Part shown: positions 1-8,491 of the stretch, piece by piece
Layout of the letters: each line of letters begins with the position of its first letter
Position numbering within the stretch: position 1 is the stretch's first letter
Source: Phycicoccus avicenniae_A
GTDB lineage: Bacteria; Actinomycetota; Actinomycetes; Actinomycetales; Dermatophilaceae
Length of the DNA stretch: 64,000 nucleotides
Direction of reading: 5' to 3'
Assembly (NCBI RefSeq): GCF_050496545.1
Contig: NZ_JBNVZV010000018.1
Span: 25,071 to 89,070, forward strand
Program-made: the position numbers and the translations under genes
Notes under the pieces: generated by a model
Seen by the model: the letters and a program-made list of their open reading frames with translations, nothing else
What the model was told of the DNA's origin: nothing
Database searches by the model: none

Positions 1-2
1 AC

Positions 3-584
3 TCGATCGCCGCCGTGGACACCTACGTCCTGGGCTCCGGTGAGCTGCTGTGCCGGACCGACGAGCTGGCGTCCCTGCGTGAGGACGGCAGCGGCACGGT
101 GCTCGGGTCGCGCGGCTGGAGCACCATGCGCTGGGTCGACGGCGGGTTCTCCCTGAACGGCGACGCCTACCCGGACGTCGTCGCGATGAACGCCAAGGGC
201 GAGCTGCTGCTCTACCCGAAGACCTCGACCGACCGGCTCCTGGCGCCGACGCGCATCGGCACCGGGTGGCAGTCGATGATCTCCGTCATCTCGGCCGGGG
301 ACCTGAACGGGGACCGGAAGAACGACATCGCAGCGGTCGACGCCTCCGGGCGGCTGTGGCTGTACCCGGGCAACGGCAAGGGCGGCGTGACGACCCGCCG
401 GCAGATCGGGTCGGGGTGGCAGTCGATGGGTGCGCTGCTGCCGATGCGGGACTTCGACCGCGACGGCAAGGCCGACCTGGGCGGCATCGGTCCGGACGGT
501 GACCTCCGCCTCTACCGCGGCACGGGCACGGGTGGGGTGCGGGCCGGCGTGTTCATGGGCTGGGGCTGGAACATGTACCTCTGA
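3..584 (+). CDS. C-terminal part of secreted FG-GAP/VCBS repeat protein (5'-truncated by window edge)
   Basis: The frame is open to the left edge, so the N-terminus lies outside the window. What remains is the back half of the paralogue family that fills 719-8428. It shows three propeller-type repeats, each with an Asp-rich loop (NGDAYPD, NGDRKND, DRDGKAD) followed by a G-x-L-x-LY strand and the link IGTGWQSM or IGSGWQSM. Such DxDxD loops in FG-GAP/VCBS domains commonly bind calcium. The first residues (SIAAVD) match the SVAAVP/TVAAIP start of the same region in the genes at 2725 and 4704, so this copy belongs to that subtype. It ends in a GWGWNMYL tail, as the other copies end in GTGW plus three or four aromatic or hydrophobic residues. 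Function is unknown; surface binding or adhesion is an inference. Confidence 0.85.
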   Translation, partial: SIAAVDTYVLGSGELLCRTDELASLREDGSGTVLGSRGWSTMRWVDGGFSLNGDAYPDVVAMNAKGELLLYPKTSTDRLLAPTRIGTGWQSMISVISAGDLNGDRKNDIAAVDASGRLWLYPGNGKGGVTTRRQIGSGWQSMGALLPMRDFDRDGKADLGGIGPDGDLRLYRGTGTGGVRAGVFMGWGWNMYL

Positions 585-600
585 CCCTCTGACCCACGGC

Positions 601-651
601 CTGCGAGTTCTCGCAGACCGCCGGGGTGCGGTGGTTGTCGGCTGCTACGTT
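601..651 (+). promoter_or_regulatory. Promoter module 1 of the tandem secreted-protein array
   Basis: A perfect 16-bp palindrome CTGCGAGTTCTCGCAG (601-616) is followed, after exactly 29 nt, by GCTACGTTCCAGCCG containing a -10-like TACGTT (646-651). The start codon at 719 lies 73 nt further on. The same palindrome, spacing and downstream block occur at 2608-2658 and 4587-4637. A 2-nt loop makes a terminator hairpin unlikely; a dimeric regulator site at about -57 to -42 fits better. The regulator is unknown. Confidence 0.6.
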
Positions 652-718
652 CCAGCCGGCCGTGGTGCACGGCCACAGGAACATCGGGGCTTCCCGGTGC
701 GGGCGAGGGGAATGGCCG

Positions 719-2593
719 ATGGGTGCTCGTCGGGTCGTCGTGGGGATGGTCGCTGCCGCCGTGGGGGTGCTCGGGCTGCTGCCCGCGTCCGCCTCGGCGG
801 CCGACGACCTCACCTGTCCGGTGCTCATTTCGGTCACCGCGCCGACCTCGCCGGTGGGGCCGGGAGAGACCCTCGCCCTGGACGTGCGGGCGACGGACGA
901 CGTCGAGCTCGCCTCGGTCCTCACGCGCTGGAGCAAGGTCGACCGCCTGAAGTCCGCGCTGACGGTCTCCTCGGCCGTGGGCGATCCCGGGACGGTCAGC
1001 ACGGTGGTCGCACCGACCCAGGGTGACGGCGAGTACCGGCTGGACTACGTCGACCTGCGGGACGCGGCCGGGAACCGGGTCCGGTACACCGGCGAGCGCT
1101 TCACCTGCGACCCGGTGACCCGGGTCACGACCAGCGGTCCCCACACGGTCGACCTCGTCAGCCCCTCCTTCGTCATCGCCGGGGCCACCGACCGCACGAC
1201 GCCGATCCTGCTCGCCCTGCAGGTCCCGGACGTCGCCACGCTGAACCGGCCCACGCCGATCCGGTGGCGCGTCGCCGACAGCTCGCCCCCGCTCACGGTC
1301 CGCGCCGAGTGGAAGGCGACGGCCGTCGACGTCACGCCGGTCGTCTCGGTCACGAACGCACCGCTCGAGGGCTCCGCGGACCTCACCCTGGACGCGCCGT
1401 TCGATGTCCAGCTGCAAAGCGTCGTGGTCTCCGATGCGGTGGGGAACACATCGACCTACCTCCGCGACGGGTCGGTCCTGTACGCGTCGAGTCCGGGGCC
1501 CTCGGGGCTGCGGGTTCCCGGCGCGAACCCCTTCGACTTCTCCACGTTCGACGTCGACATCCTGCCGCTGGCGCCCGGTGTCCGGGTCCGTCCGGTGCCC
1601 GGGGGAGCCGTCCTCGAGGGCAGCGAGGCGCTCCAGCGGCCGGCCACCCTGCGGCTCACCCTCCAGCCGGGGAACATCATCCGCGAGGTGCAGGCGCCGG
1701 CGGACAGCCGGGTGCGGATCGCCGTCCCGGGTCTGTGCAACGGCGTGACCTACTCCTACACGGTGACGGCGACGAACGCCGCCGGAACGGGGCCGGCGGT
1801 GACGGGGGAAGTGGTCCCGAGGCTGTCGACGAACATCGCCGTCCTCCAGGACTTCACGAACGACCGGAAGGCCGACGTGGTCGCGCTGCAGCCGGAGGTG
1901 CCCGGGGCGCCGTTCGCCGAACGCGTCCGTCTCTATGCGACGGACGGCCGCGCGCACTTCACCGGGACGAGGACGCTGTCCGGACATCAGGGCTGGCGCA
2001 CCATCGGCCCGGCGCATCCGGGGGGCTACTACCCCGAGACGCTCGGCACGTACCTGCGGGTGGACGAGGGCGGGGACCTCGTCGAGCAGAACGCCAACGT
2101 CCCACCCGTGACCCTCGGCCGGGGCTGGTCCTCGCTGCGGTCGCTGGACGGTGGGTTCGACCTCACCGGGGACGGGACGGGGGACATCATCGCCGTGGCC
2201 TCCGACGGGAACCTGCGGTTGTACGCCCGGACGCTGTCCGGGAAGGTGCTGCGGCAGAACGACATCGGGACCGGGTGGGGCTCGATGCTCGCGGTCTTCT
2301 CGGCCGGGGACCTGAACGGGGACCGGCGCAACGACGTCGTGGCTGCGGACGCCGCCGGTCGCTTGTGGCTCTACCCCGGGAACGGCCACGGCCGGGTGAC
2401 GGCGCGTCGGCAGATCGGGTCGGGGTGGGCGGGCATGGGCTCGATCTTCGCGATGCGCGACTTCGACGGCGACGGGCGCGCCGACGTTGGTGCGGTGGCG
2501 ATGGACGGTCGCCTGCTGATGTACCGGGGTACCGGCAGCGGCGGGCTGCGGCCCGGGGTCCGGGTCGGCACCGGCTGGCACGCCTTCTTCTGA
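719..2593 (+). CDS. Secreted Ig/FN3-like plus FG-GAP/VCBS repeat protein, paralogue 1
   Basis: This 624-residue exported protein starts at ATG 719, with GAGGGG at 705-710 as ribosome site; the same start geometry recurs in the next two paralogues. Residues 1-27 are a signal peptide (RR, hydrophobic core, ASASA). The front half starts with DLTCPVL and contains Ig-like segments (TDD, RDAAGN). A fibronectin III-like stretch (VTYSYTVTATNAAGTG) lies near residues 340-360. The C-terminal 160 residues form FG-GAP/VCBS repeats with TGDGTGD, NGDRRND and DGDGRAD loops and LRLY, LWLY and LLMY strands. It belongs to the subtype with STNIAVL before the propeller, shared with the gene at 6557. Its 3' 425 bp are 99.5% identical to that gene. 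Function is unknown; extracellular binding or adhesion is inferred. Confidence 0.85.
   Translation: MGARRVVVGMVAAAVGVLGLLPASASAADDLTCPVLISVTAPTSPVGPGETLALDVRATDDVELASVLTRWSKVDRLKSALTVSSAVGDPGTVSTVVAPTQGDGEYRLDYVDLRDAAGNRVRYTGERFTCDPVTRVTTSGPHTVDLVSPSFVIAGATDRTTPILLALQVPDVATLNRPTPIRWRVADSSPPLTVRAEWKATAVDVTPVVSVTNAPLEGSADLTLDAPFDVQLQSVVVSDAVGNTSTYLRDGSVLYASSPGPSGLRVPGANPFDFSTFDVDILPLAPGVRVRPVPGGAVLEGSEALQRPATLRLTLQPGNIIREVQAPADSRVRIAVPGLCNGVTYSYTVTATNAAGTGPAVTGEVVPRLSTNIAVLQDFTNDRKADVVALQPEVPGAPFAERVRLYATDGRAHFTGTRTLSGHQGWRTIGPAHPGGYYPETLGTYLRVDEGGDLVEQNANVPPVTLGRGWSSLRSLDGGFDLTGDGTGDIIAVASDGNLRLYARTLSGKVLRQNDIGTGWGSMLAVFSAGDLNGDRRNDVVAADAAGRLWLYPGNGHGRVTARRQIGSGWAGMGSIFAMRDFDGDGRADVGAVAMDGRLLMYRGTGSGGLRPGVRVGTGWHAFF
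2135..2559 (+). repeat. Near-identical 425-bp tract, copy A
   Basis: This stretch of the gene at 719 matches 7970-8394 in the gene at 6557 at 423 of 425 positions by eye, including synonymous sites. The only differences are 2488 T/C and 2539 C/T. The flanking coding sequence is clearly diverged, which indicates recent gene conversion or segmental copying. Confidence 0.9.
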
Positions 2594-2607
2594 TCCTGCG
2601 GTGGCCG

Positions 2608-2658
2608 CTGCGAGTTCTCGCAGGACCCTCGGCAGGAGGGTCGGCCCGGTGCTACGTT
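2608..2658 (+). promoter_or_regulatory. Promoter module 2 of the tandem secreted-protein array
   Basis: The palindrome CTGCGAGTTCTCGCAG (2608-2623), a 29-nt spacer and TACGTT (2653-2658) within GCTACGTTCCAGCCG repeat the arrangement at 601-651. ATG 2725 is 72 nt downstream of the TACGTT start. The 29-nt spacer differs in sequence from the other two copies while its length is kept. Confidence 0.6.
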
Positions 2659-2724
2659 CCAGCCGACCGTGGTGCACGGTCGCGGTCCGCCGGTCCGTCC
2701 GGCACGGGTGAGGGGATTACGCGG

Positions 2725-4572
2725 ATGCGTGGTCGTCGTGTGGTCGTGGGGATGGTCGCAGGTGCCGTGGGGGTGCTCGGGCTGCTGCCCGCGTCCGCCT
2801 CGGCCGCCGAGGCCGATGCCCACCCGGTGCTGACCTCGGTCAGCGTCGGCACGGGTGCCGCGAGCCCCGGCAGCCCGGGGACGGTCGAGGTCGTGGCGAC
2901 GGACGACGTCGGGATCGCCGGGGTCACCACCCGGTGGGTGAACCGGGACTCGCTCGGTCCGACGGCGGCGTTCGAGGTCGTGTCCGACCCCGCCACCGGT
3001 CGAGGCGAGTGGGTCGTCGCGCCCTCGTCGAGCGACGGCCCCTGGCAGCTGGACTCCGTCGCGCTCGTCGACACCGCGGGCCAACGTGCGACCTACTACG
3101 CCAACGGTCAGCTGGTTCGGAGCCGGGTCCCGGTGGCCCAGCACACGGTCGACCTGGGGGGCGCCGTGGTGCGGGTCTCCGGCGCCACGGACCGGTCGGG
3201 GCCGATTCTGGAGGGCGTGGGTTCGCCGTCGGCCAACCCGCTCCCGGGGGAGGAGGTCTCGGTGCCCTACCGGGTCACCGACGTCAGCCTGCCGCTGCGG
3301 AGCGTCACCTTCACCTGGTGGACCCCGAGTTCCGGCACGGCCAGCGCGACCCTGTCCCCTGCACCGCCGTCCGGGACGGTGCGCCTGCGGCCCACCGAGG
3401 GTGGCCTGCACGTCCTGCGGAGCGTGACGATGGTCGATGCCCAGGGCATCACGACCGACCACGACCGCGCGGGCGGCGAGGTGGTGACGCGGGGCGCCGA
3501 CCGCCTGTCCCGGCCGAACCGGCTGCTCGACTTCGCCCCTGCCGACGTCGGCGTGCGCCCCGACACCCCCGCGACCACCGTCCGCCCCCGCCCCGGCGGG
3601 GCCTTCGTCACCGGCTTCACCCGGGCGATGACGGCCCTGCGGGTCGAGGTGACAGGTGGCGGGAGCGTCGTGGAGGTCCCTGCGGCACCGGGGGAGGAGG
3701 GCCGGGCCACGGTTGGTGGACTCGCCAACGGCCGCTCCACCCAGCTCGTCGTCCGGGGGATCAACGCCTACGGCGCCGGCCGCCCAGCCACGGTGTCCGT
3801 CACGCCGGTCCTCGCGCACTCCGTCGCCGCCGTCCCGGCCACGGGCCCGGGCCGGCGCCTCGACGTCATCGCCCACCGGTGGTGGCGAGCAGATTCCGAC
3901 CCTGACGCGCACTACGCCTACCCCGCGACCGGGACCGGGCGGCTCGCCGGGACGAAGACCCTCGTGGGGCACTCCCGGTGCGAGGACACCGGACCCGCTG
4001 ACCTGCTCGAGGCGGGGGTCGGCGACATCCTGTGCGCCCGGACCGACGGCCGCCTGACCTCCATGGCTCCGGGACGGGGCGAGCAGGTGGTGGGCTCGGC
4101 GGGTTGGGACCGCATGCGCTGGATCGACGGAGGGTTCGACCTGGACGGTGACCGCCGGGCGGACGTCGTCTCGATGCGACCCTCCGGCGAGCTGGTCCTG
4201 TTCCGCCAGACCACGAAGGGACTGCTCGCGGCCCCGACCCGCATCGGCACCGGCTGGCAGTCGATGATCTCGGTGTTCTCGGCGGGGGACCTCGACGGGG
4301 ACCGGCGCAACGACGTCGCCGCGGTCGACACCGCCGGCCGGTTGTGGCTCTATCCCGGCAACGGCAGGGGAGGCGTGTCGCCGCGTCGGCAGATCGGGTC
4401 GGGCTGGCAGGGCATGGGCTCGATCTTCGCGATGCGCGACTTCGACGGCGACGGGCGCGCCGACGTCGGCGGGGTGGCGATGGACGGCCGCCTGCTGATG
4501 TACCGGGGCACCGGCACCGGTGGGTTGCGGCCCGGGGTCCGGGTCGGCACCGGCTGGCACGCCTTCTTCTGA
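2725..4572 (+). CDS. Secreted Ig/FN3-like plus FG-GAP/VCBS repeat protein, paralogue 2
   Basis: A 615-residue exported protein. ATG 2725 follows GAGGGG at about 2710-2715, and residues 2-27 form a signal peptide almost identical to that of the preceding paralogue (VVVGM, GVLGLLPASASA). The middle is Ig-like (VATDD, PLRSVTFTW). A FN3-like strand set (STQLVVRGINAYGAGRP) comes before HSVAAVP, the mark of subtype B shared with the gene at 4704 and the partial copy at the window edge. The C-terminal propeller repeats carry DGDRRAD, DGDRRND and DGDGRAD loops. The upstream frame stays open for 487 further codons by GC-rich chance, but the signal peptide and ribosome site fix the start. It is a separate transcription unit, with its own copy of the promoter module. 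Confidence 0.85.
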   Translation: MRGRRVVVGMVAGAVGVLGLLPASASAAEADAHPVLTSVSVGTGAASPGSPGTVEVVATDDVGIAGVTTRWVNRDSLGPTAAFEVVSDPATGRGEWVVAPSSSDGPWQLDSVALVDTAGQRATYYANGQLVRSRVPVAQHTVDLGGAVVRVSGATDRSGPILEGVGSPSANPLPGEEVSVPYRVTDVSLPLRSVTFTWWTPSSGTASATLSPAPPSGTVRLRPTEGGLHVLRSVTMVDAQGITTDHDRAGGEVVTRGADRLSRPNRLLDFAPADVGVRPDTPATTVRPRPGGAFVTGFTRAMTALRVEVTGGGSVVEVPAAPGEEGRATVGGLANGRSTQLVVRGINAYGAGRPATVSVTPVLAHSVAAVPATGPGRRLDVIAHRWWRADSDPDAHYAYPATGTGRLAGTKTLVGHSRCEDTGPADLLEAGVGDILCARTDGRLTSMAPGRGEQVVGSAGWDRMRWIDGGFDLDGDRRADVVSMRPSGELVLFRQTTKGLLAAPTRIGTGWQSMISVFSAGDLDGDRRNDVAAVDTAGRLWLYPGNGRGGVSPRRQIGSGWQGMGSIFAMRDFDGDGRADVGGVAMDGRLLMYRGTGTGGLRPGVRVGTGWHAFF

Positions 4573-4586
4573 TCCCGGGGTAGGTG

Positions 4587-4637
4587 CTGCGAGTTCTCGC
4601 AGGACTGCTGGGCGGTTGCGCCCCCGGGTGCTACGTT
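4587..4637 (+). promoter_or_regulatory. Promoter module 3 of the tandem secreted-protein array
   Basis: Third copy: palindrome at 4587-4602, 29-nt spacer, TACGTT at 4632-4637 in GCTACGTTCCAGCCG. The GTG start at 4704 is again 72 nt from the TACGTT start, which supports that codon over the in-frame ATG at 4686. Confidence 0.6.
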
Positions 4638-4703
4638 CCAGCCGGCCGCGGTGCGCGGACGTGGGAGCGCCGGTCCGTCCGGCGGATGCGAGGGGAATCG
4701 CCG

Positions 4704-6560
4704 GTGAGAGCTCGTCGGGTCGTCGTGGGGATGGTCGCTGCTGCCGTCGGGGTGCTGGGCCTGCTGCCCGCGAACGCCGTTGCGGCAGAGGTCGACACCG
4801 CCCCGCCGGTGTTACGTTCGGTCGCGTTCTCCGCGGCGCGGGCCCAGCCCGGGCAGCAGCTCCTGGCGTCCGTGGACGCCACCGACGACGGAGCAGTGGC
4901 ATCGGTCTCCTTGGCGCTCTACGAGGCCACCTCCGGCCAGTCCGGGACGTGGCGGTCCACCACGCCGACCCAGCCCATCACGCTCGCCGTCGGCACCAAC
5001 TGGGCCGATGGTGACTGGCGGGTGCAGCGCGTCGTCCTCTTCGACGCTGCCGGGAACCGGGCGGTCTACTCCTTCGACGGTCGGCTCGACACCACCCCGG
5101 CCACGACCTCGACCCACGGCGTGGACCTGCGGGGGCCGGTCTTCACCGTCTCCGGGGCCACCGACTGGAGCCCGCCGGTGCTGGAGGCCCTGACCCCGGG
5201 AGCGGTGGCTCCGGGGCAGCCCCGGGCGGCCGGCCTCGCCTGGCGGATCGACACCCGGGGGCGTGTCATCTCCTCGCTGAGCTCCACGTGGATCTCCGCC
5301 GAAGATCCCGCGCACCCGTTCTCCTCGTCGGTCACGAACCCGACCGCTTCGGGGTCGGCGACGGTGACGCTGCCCCGCGGGGGGCGGTGGCACCTGCGCT
5401 CGCTCGAGCTCGTCTGGTCGGGGCGGCAGACGGCCTACCTCGACTCCGGTGAGTTCCAGCCGGACCAGGGTGCGCCGCCGCTGCACCACGACCTGGACTT
5501 CGCCGCCCTGGACCAGGTCGTCGCGCCCGATGCCCCGCTCGTGTCGGTGGTCCCGCGTGCCACCAAGGTCTCGACGTATGTCGACACGGTCCCCGGCCGC
5601 GCCGAGGGCGTGACCGGGTACCGGGTCACGGTGCAGCCGGCGGATGTCGTCCGGGTTGTACCGGTGGCGCAGGCCGGTGCCGACGGCCGGCTGGCCGTGG
5701 ACGTCGCCGATCTGCCCAACGGGGTGGAGCAGACGGTCTCGGTCACCTCTCTCAGCGGGTACGGAACGAGCGCAGTGGCCACCCGTCGTGCTCGCCCGGT
5801 CCTCGCGAGCACTGTCGCGGCCATCCCGAGCTTCATGTGGTCCTCGGACCTCGTGGCGACCCGCCCTCTCGGGACGACGACGGACACCAGCGTCTTCAGC
5901 TACGAGTCGACCGGCAGCGGTGGGCTCAGGGGTCCGTTCCTGATGCGCGAGAACTCCGAGTTCAACAGCCTCTGCCAGTCGCTCGTCGCGTTCTCCTTGG
6001 GGAAGGACACTCCGGGGACCCCGCTCTGCCAGCGCGACGACCTCGCGCCGGTCGCCTACTACGGCACGCCGCCGATCATCGGTGCCCGAGGGTGGTCGGT
6101 CATGCGCTTCGTCGACGGTGGGTTCGACCTGACCGGGGACCGCCGGGCCGACATCATCGCGGTGGACCCAGGGGGGCAGCTGCGCCTGTACGCCCAGTCC
6201 ACGACGGGCTCGCTCGTCGCCCGGCCACGAATCGGCACCGGGTGGCAGTCGATGATCTCGGTGGTCTCGGTCGGGGACCTGACCGGTGACCGGAAGAACG
6301 ACATCGCCGCCGTCGATGCCTCCGGTCGGCTCTGGCTGTACCCGGGCAACGGTACGGGCGGGGTCACGGCTCGCCGGCAGATCGGGTCGGGCTGGCACCG
6401 GATGGGTGCCCTGCTGGCGCTGCGGGACTTCGACCACGACGGGCGGGTCGACCTGGGTGGCATCACGTCGACCGGGGACCTGATGCTCTACCGGGGTACC
6501 GGGACCGGCGGCGTCCGTCCGGGCGTGCGCATCGGCACGGGGTGGCAGCGCTACCTGTGA
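4704..6560 (+). CDS. Secreted Ig/FN3-like plus FG-GAP/VCBS repeat protein, paralogue 3
   Basis: A 618-residue exported protein. I chose GTG 4704 because GCGAGGGG at 4688-4694 is correctly spaced and the distance to the promoter module matches the other copies; ATG 4686 in the same frame is the alternative. A signal peptide (VVVGM, GVLGLLPANAVA) is followed by Ig-like regions, a FN3-like segment (EQTVSVTSLSGYGTS) and STVAAIP. The propeller repeats carry TGDRRAD, TGDRKND and DHDGRVD loops. The last codons overlap the GTG of the next paralogue (GTGA), so the two are probably translated from one message. Its ligand and role are unknown. Confidence 0.85.
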   Translation: MRARRVVVGMVAAAVGVLGLLPANAVAAEVDTAPPVLRSVAFSAARAQPGQQLLASVDATDDGAVASVSLALYEATSGQSGTWRSTTPTQPITLAVGTNWADGDWRVQRVVLFDAAGNRAVYSFDGRLDTTPATTSTHGVDLRGPVFTVSGATDWSPPVLEALTPGAVAPGQPRAAGLAWRIDTRGRVISSLSSTWISAEDPAHPFSSSVTNPTASGSATVTLPRGGRWHLRSLELVWSGRQTAYLDSGEFQPDQGAPPLHHDLDFAALDQVVAPDAPLVSVVPRATKVSTYVDTVPGRAEGVTGYRVTVQPADVVRVVPVAQAGADGRLAVDVADLPNGVEQTVSVTSLSGYGTSAVATRRARPVLASTVAAIPSFMWSSDLVATRPLGTTTDTSVFSYESTGSGGLRGPFLMRENSEFNSLCQSLVAFSLGKDTPGTPLCQRDDLAPVAYYGTPPIIGARGWSVMRFVDGGFDLTGDRRADIIAVDPGGQLRLYAQSTTGSLVARPRIGTGWQSMISVVSVGDLTGDRKNDIAAVDASGRLWLYPGNGTGGVTARRQIGSGWHRMGALLALRDFDHDGRVDLGGITSTGDLMLYRGTGTGGVRPGVRIGTGWQRYL

Positions 6561-8428
6561 CCAGTCGCTCGCGCCTCAGTCGCCTCGCCGTCCTGGGCGC
6601 CGTGCTCGTCACGGCCGGGCTGGGGACCACGCCCGCGGCCCTCGCCGCCGCCGACCTCACCTGCCCGGTCCTCACGTCGCTCACCGGGCCGCCGGGTCCG
6701 GTGCACCCGGGTGAGTCCGCGGCCATCCACCTCGAGGTCTCCGACGACGTGGCCGTCGCCCGGACCGGGGCGACCCTCCGCAAGGTCGGCGAATGGGGCG
6801 GCGCGCTCTGGCTCGCGTCCGCTGCCGGCGCACCAGACCTGCTGCGAACCGAGGTGACGCCGACGAGCTTCGACGGCGAGTACGCCGTTTCCTCCGTCGA
6901 GGTCCGGGACGCCGCGGGCAACCTGGCGGTGTACGACACGACGACCACGACCTGCGTCACGACGGACGGGCGCACGGTCAGGACGCCGACCACCGTCGAC
7001 CTGGGCTCGCCGCGCCTGCACATCGCAGGAGCGACGGACCGCACGGTGCCCGTGCTCCTTGGGGTCGACGTGCCGGCCACGACGGACCTCGACACCGCGA
7101 CCACCATCGGCTGGCACGTGTCGGAAGCCGGCGGGGAGCTCGCCTCGATCCGCATCGTGTGGCGTGATCCCTCGACGGCCGAGGTCGTCGTCTCCGCCCA
7201 GGACGTCCCCGTCGACGGTTCCGGACGGCTGACGTTGCGCCACCCCGGCCGCTCACAGCTCGTGTCCGTCCGCGTCACGGACCGAGCGGGTAACACCTCC
7301 CTCTACTGGCGCGAGGGTGTCGTGGACTTCTCGAACCCGACCGAGGGATGGTTCATCACGCGGAAGCACTCGCTCGACTTCTCCCAGTTCGACATCGGCA
7401 CCCCTCCGCGGGTGCCGTCCGTGACCGCGAGGGCCACGCCGGGAGGGGCGCTCCTGTCGATGGGCGACAGCCTGGGCCGGGCGGCCACCCTCCGGCTCTC
7501 GGTGGAGCCCGGGGGCATCGTGCGCCAGGTCCGGGTCGGCCAAGGCTCGACGCTGGTCCGGCTCGACGGCCTCCGCAAGGGCGTCGCGTACACGTGGGCC
7601 GTCACGGCCTCGGACGAGTACGGGACCAGCCCGGCGCGTCGGGGATCCTTCATCCCCCGGATGTCGACGAACATCGCCGTGCTGTCCGACGTCACCGACG
7701 ACCGGCGGCCCGACGTCCTCGCGCTCCGCCGGTGGGACGGGACCGACCTGTCCCACACCCTGCGCATCTACGCCACCGACGGCCGGTCACGGTTCACCGA
7801 GGCCTGGACGGAGGCCACCGACGCGAAGTGGAGCAGCATCGCGTCGGCCCGTCGTGACAGCCGCAACTCCTCCGCCCTCGGCACCTACGTCCGGGTGGAG
7901 AAGGACGGCGACCTGGTCGAGGACAGTCCGTGGGTCCGGCCCGTGAAGCTCGGTTCCGGGTGGTCCTCCCTGCGGTCGCTGGACGGTGGGTTCGACCTCA
8001 CCGGGGACGGGACGGGGGACATCATCGCCGTGGCCTCCGACGGGAACCTGCGGTTGTACGCCCGGACGCTGTCCGGGAAGGTGCTGCGGCAGAACGACAT
8101 CGGGACCGGGTGGGGCTCGATGCTCGCGGTCTTCTCGGCCGGGGACCTGAACGGGGACCGGCGCAACGACGTCGTGGCTGCGGACGCCGCCGGTCGCTTG
8201 TGGCTCTACCCCGGGAACGGCCACGGCCGGGTGACGGCGCGTCGGCAGATCGGGTCGGGGTGGGCGGGCATGGGCTCGATCTTCGCGATGCGCGACTTCG
8301 ACGGCGACGGGCGCGCCGACGTCGGTGCGGTGGCGATGGACGGTCGCCTGCTGATGTACCGGGGTACCGGCAGTGGCGGGCTGCGGCCCGGGGTTCTGGT
8401 CGGCACTGGCTGGAACATGTACTTCTGA
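6557..8428 (+). CDS. Secreted Ig/FN3-like plus FG-GAP/VCBS repeat protein, paralogue 4
   Basis: A 623-residue exported protein starting at GTG 6557, which overlaps the preceding TGA (GTGA). It has no palindrome/TACGTT module of its own, unlike the three upstream copies. The signal peptide (LSRLAVLGAVLVTAGLG, ALAAA) differs in sequence from those copies, but the mature N-terminus DLTCPVL and the STNIAVL pre-propeller motif group it with the gene at 719. The propeller part is nearly identical in DNA to that gene, so it has been homogenised recently. It ends GTGWNMYF. The array stops here; downstream genes are unrelated. Confidence 0.85.
   Translation: MTSRSRLSRLAVLGAVLVTAGLGTTPAALAAADLTCPVLTSLTGPPGPVHPGESAAIHLEVSDDVAVARTGATLRKVGEWGGALWLASAAGAPDLLRTEVTPTSFDGEYAVSSVEVRDAAGNLAVYDTTTTTCVTTDGRTVRTPTTVDLGSPRLHIAGATDRTVPVLLGVDVPATTDLDTATTIGWHVSEAGGELASIRIVWRDPSTAEVVVSAQDVPVDGSGRLTLRHPGRSQLVSVRVTDRAGNTSLYWREGVVDFSNPTEGWFITRKHSLDFSQFDIGTPPRVPSVTARATPGGALLSMGDSLGRAATLRLSVEPGGIVRQVRVGQGSTLVRLDGLRKGVAYTWAVTASDEYGTSPARRGSFIPRMSTNIAVLSDVTDDRRPDVLALRRWDGTDLSHTLRIYATDGRSRFTEAWTEATDAKWSSIASARRDSRNSSALGTYVRVEKDGDLVEDSPWVRPVKLGSGWSSLRSLDGGFDLTGDGTGDIIAVASDGNLRLYARTLSGKVLRQNDIGTGWGSMLAVFSAGDLNGDRRNDVVAADAAGRLWLYPGNGHGRVTARRQIGSGWAGMGSIFAMRDFDGDGRADVGAVAMDGRLLMYRGTGSGGLRPGVLVGTGWNMYF
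7970..8394 (+). repeat. Near-identical 425-bp tract, copy B
   Basis: Partner of 2135-2559 at a constant offset of 5835 bp, with two mismatches (8323 and 8374). It encodes the last propeller repeats. As a direct repeat in neighbouring genes it could also support deletion of the 5.8 kb between the copies. Confidence 0.9.
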
Positions 8429-8478
8429 GCCCACGTGCCGACGGGCGTGGCGCGCTTGCCTCACGGGTTACCCGCCAG

Positions 8479-8484
8479 TAGGTT
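8479..8484 (+). promoter_or_regulatory. -10 element TAGGTT, leaderless start
   Basis: TAGGTT ends 7 nt before ATG 8492, with no ribosome site between them. That places the transcript start at or next to the start codon. Confidence 0.5.
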
Positions 8485-8491
8485 CAACGGC

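Noticed and set aside
601..616. The 16-bp palindrome as a transcription terminator of the preceding gene
   Set aside because: A 7-bp stem with a 2-nt loop and no T-run is a poor hairpin, and the fixed distance to a -10-like box in three copies points to a promoter-linked site.
626..718. Longer N-terminus (GTG 626) for the secreted paralogue, and the 487-codon upstream extension of the next one from 1264
   Set aside because: Signal peptides, GAGGGG ribosome sites and the conserved distance to the promoter module place the starts at 719 and 2725; the extensions run through the promoter or the previous gene.
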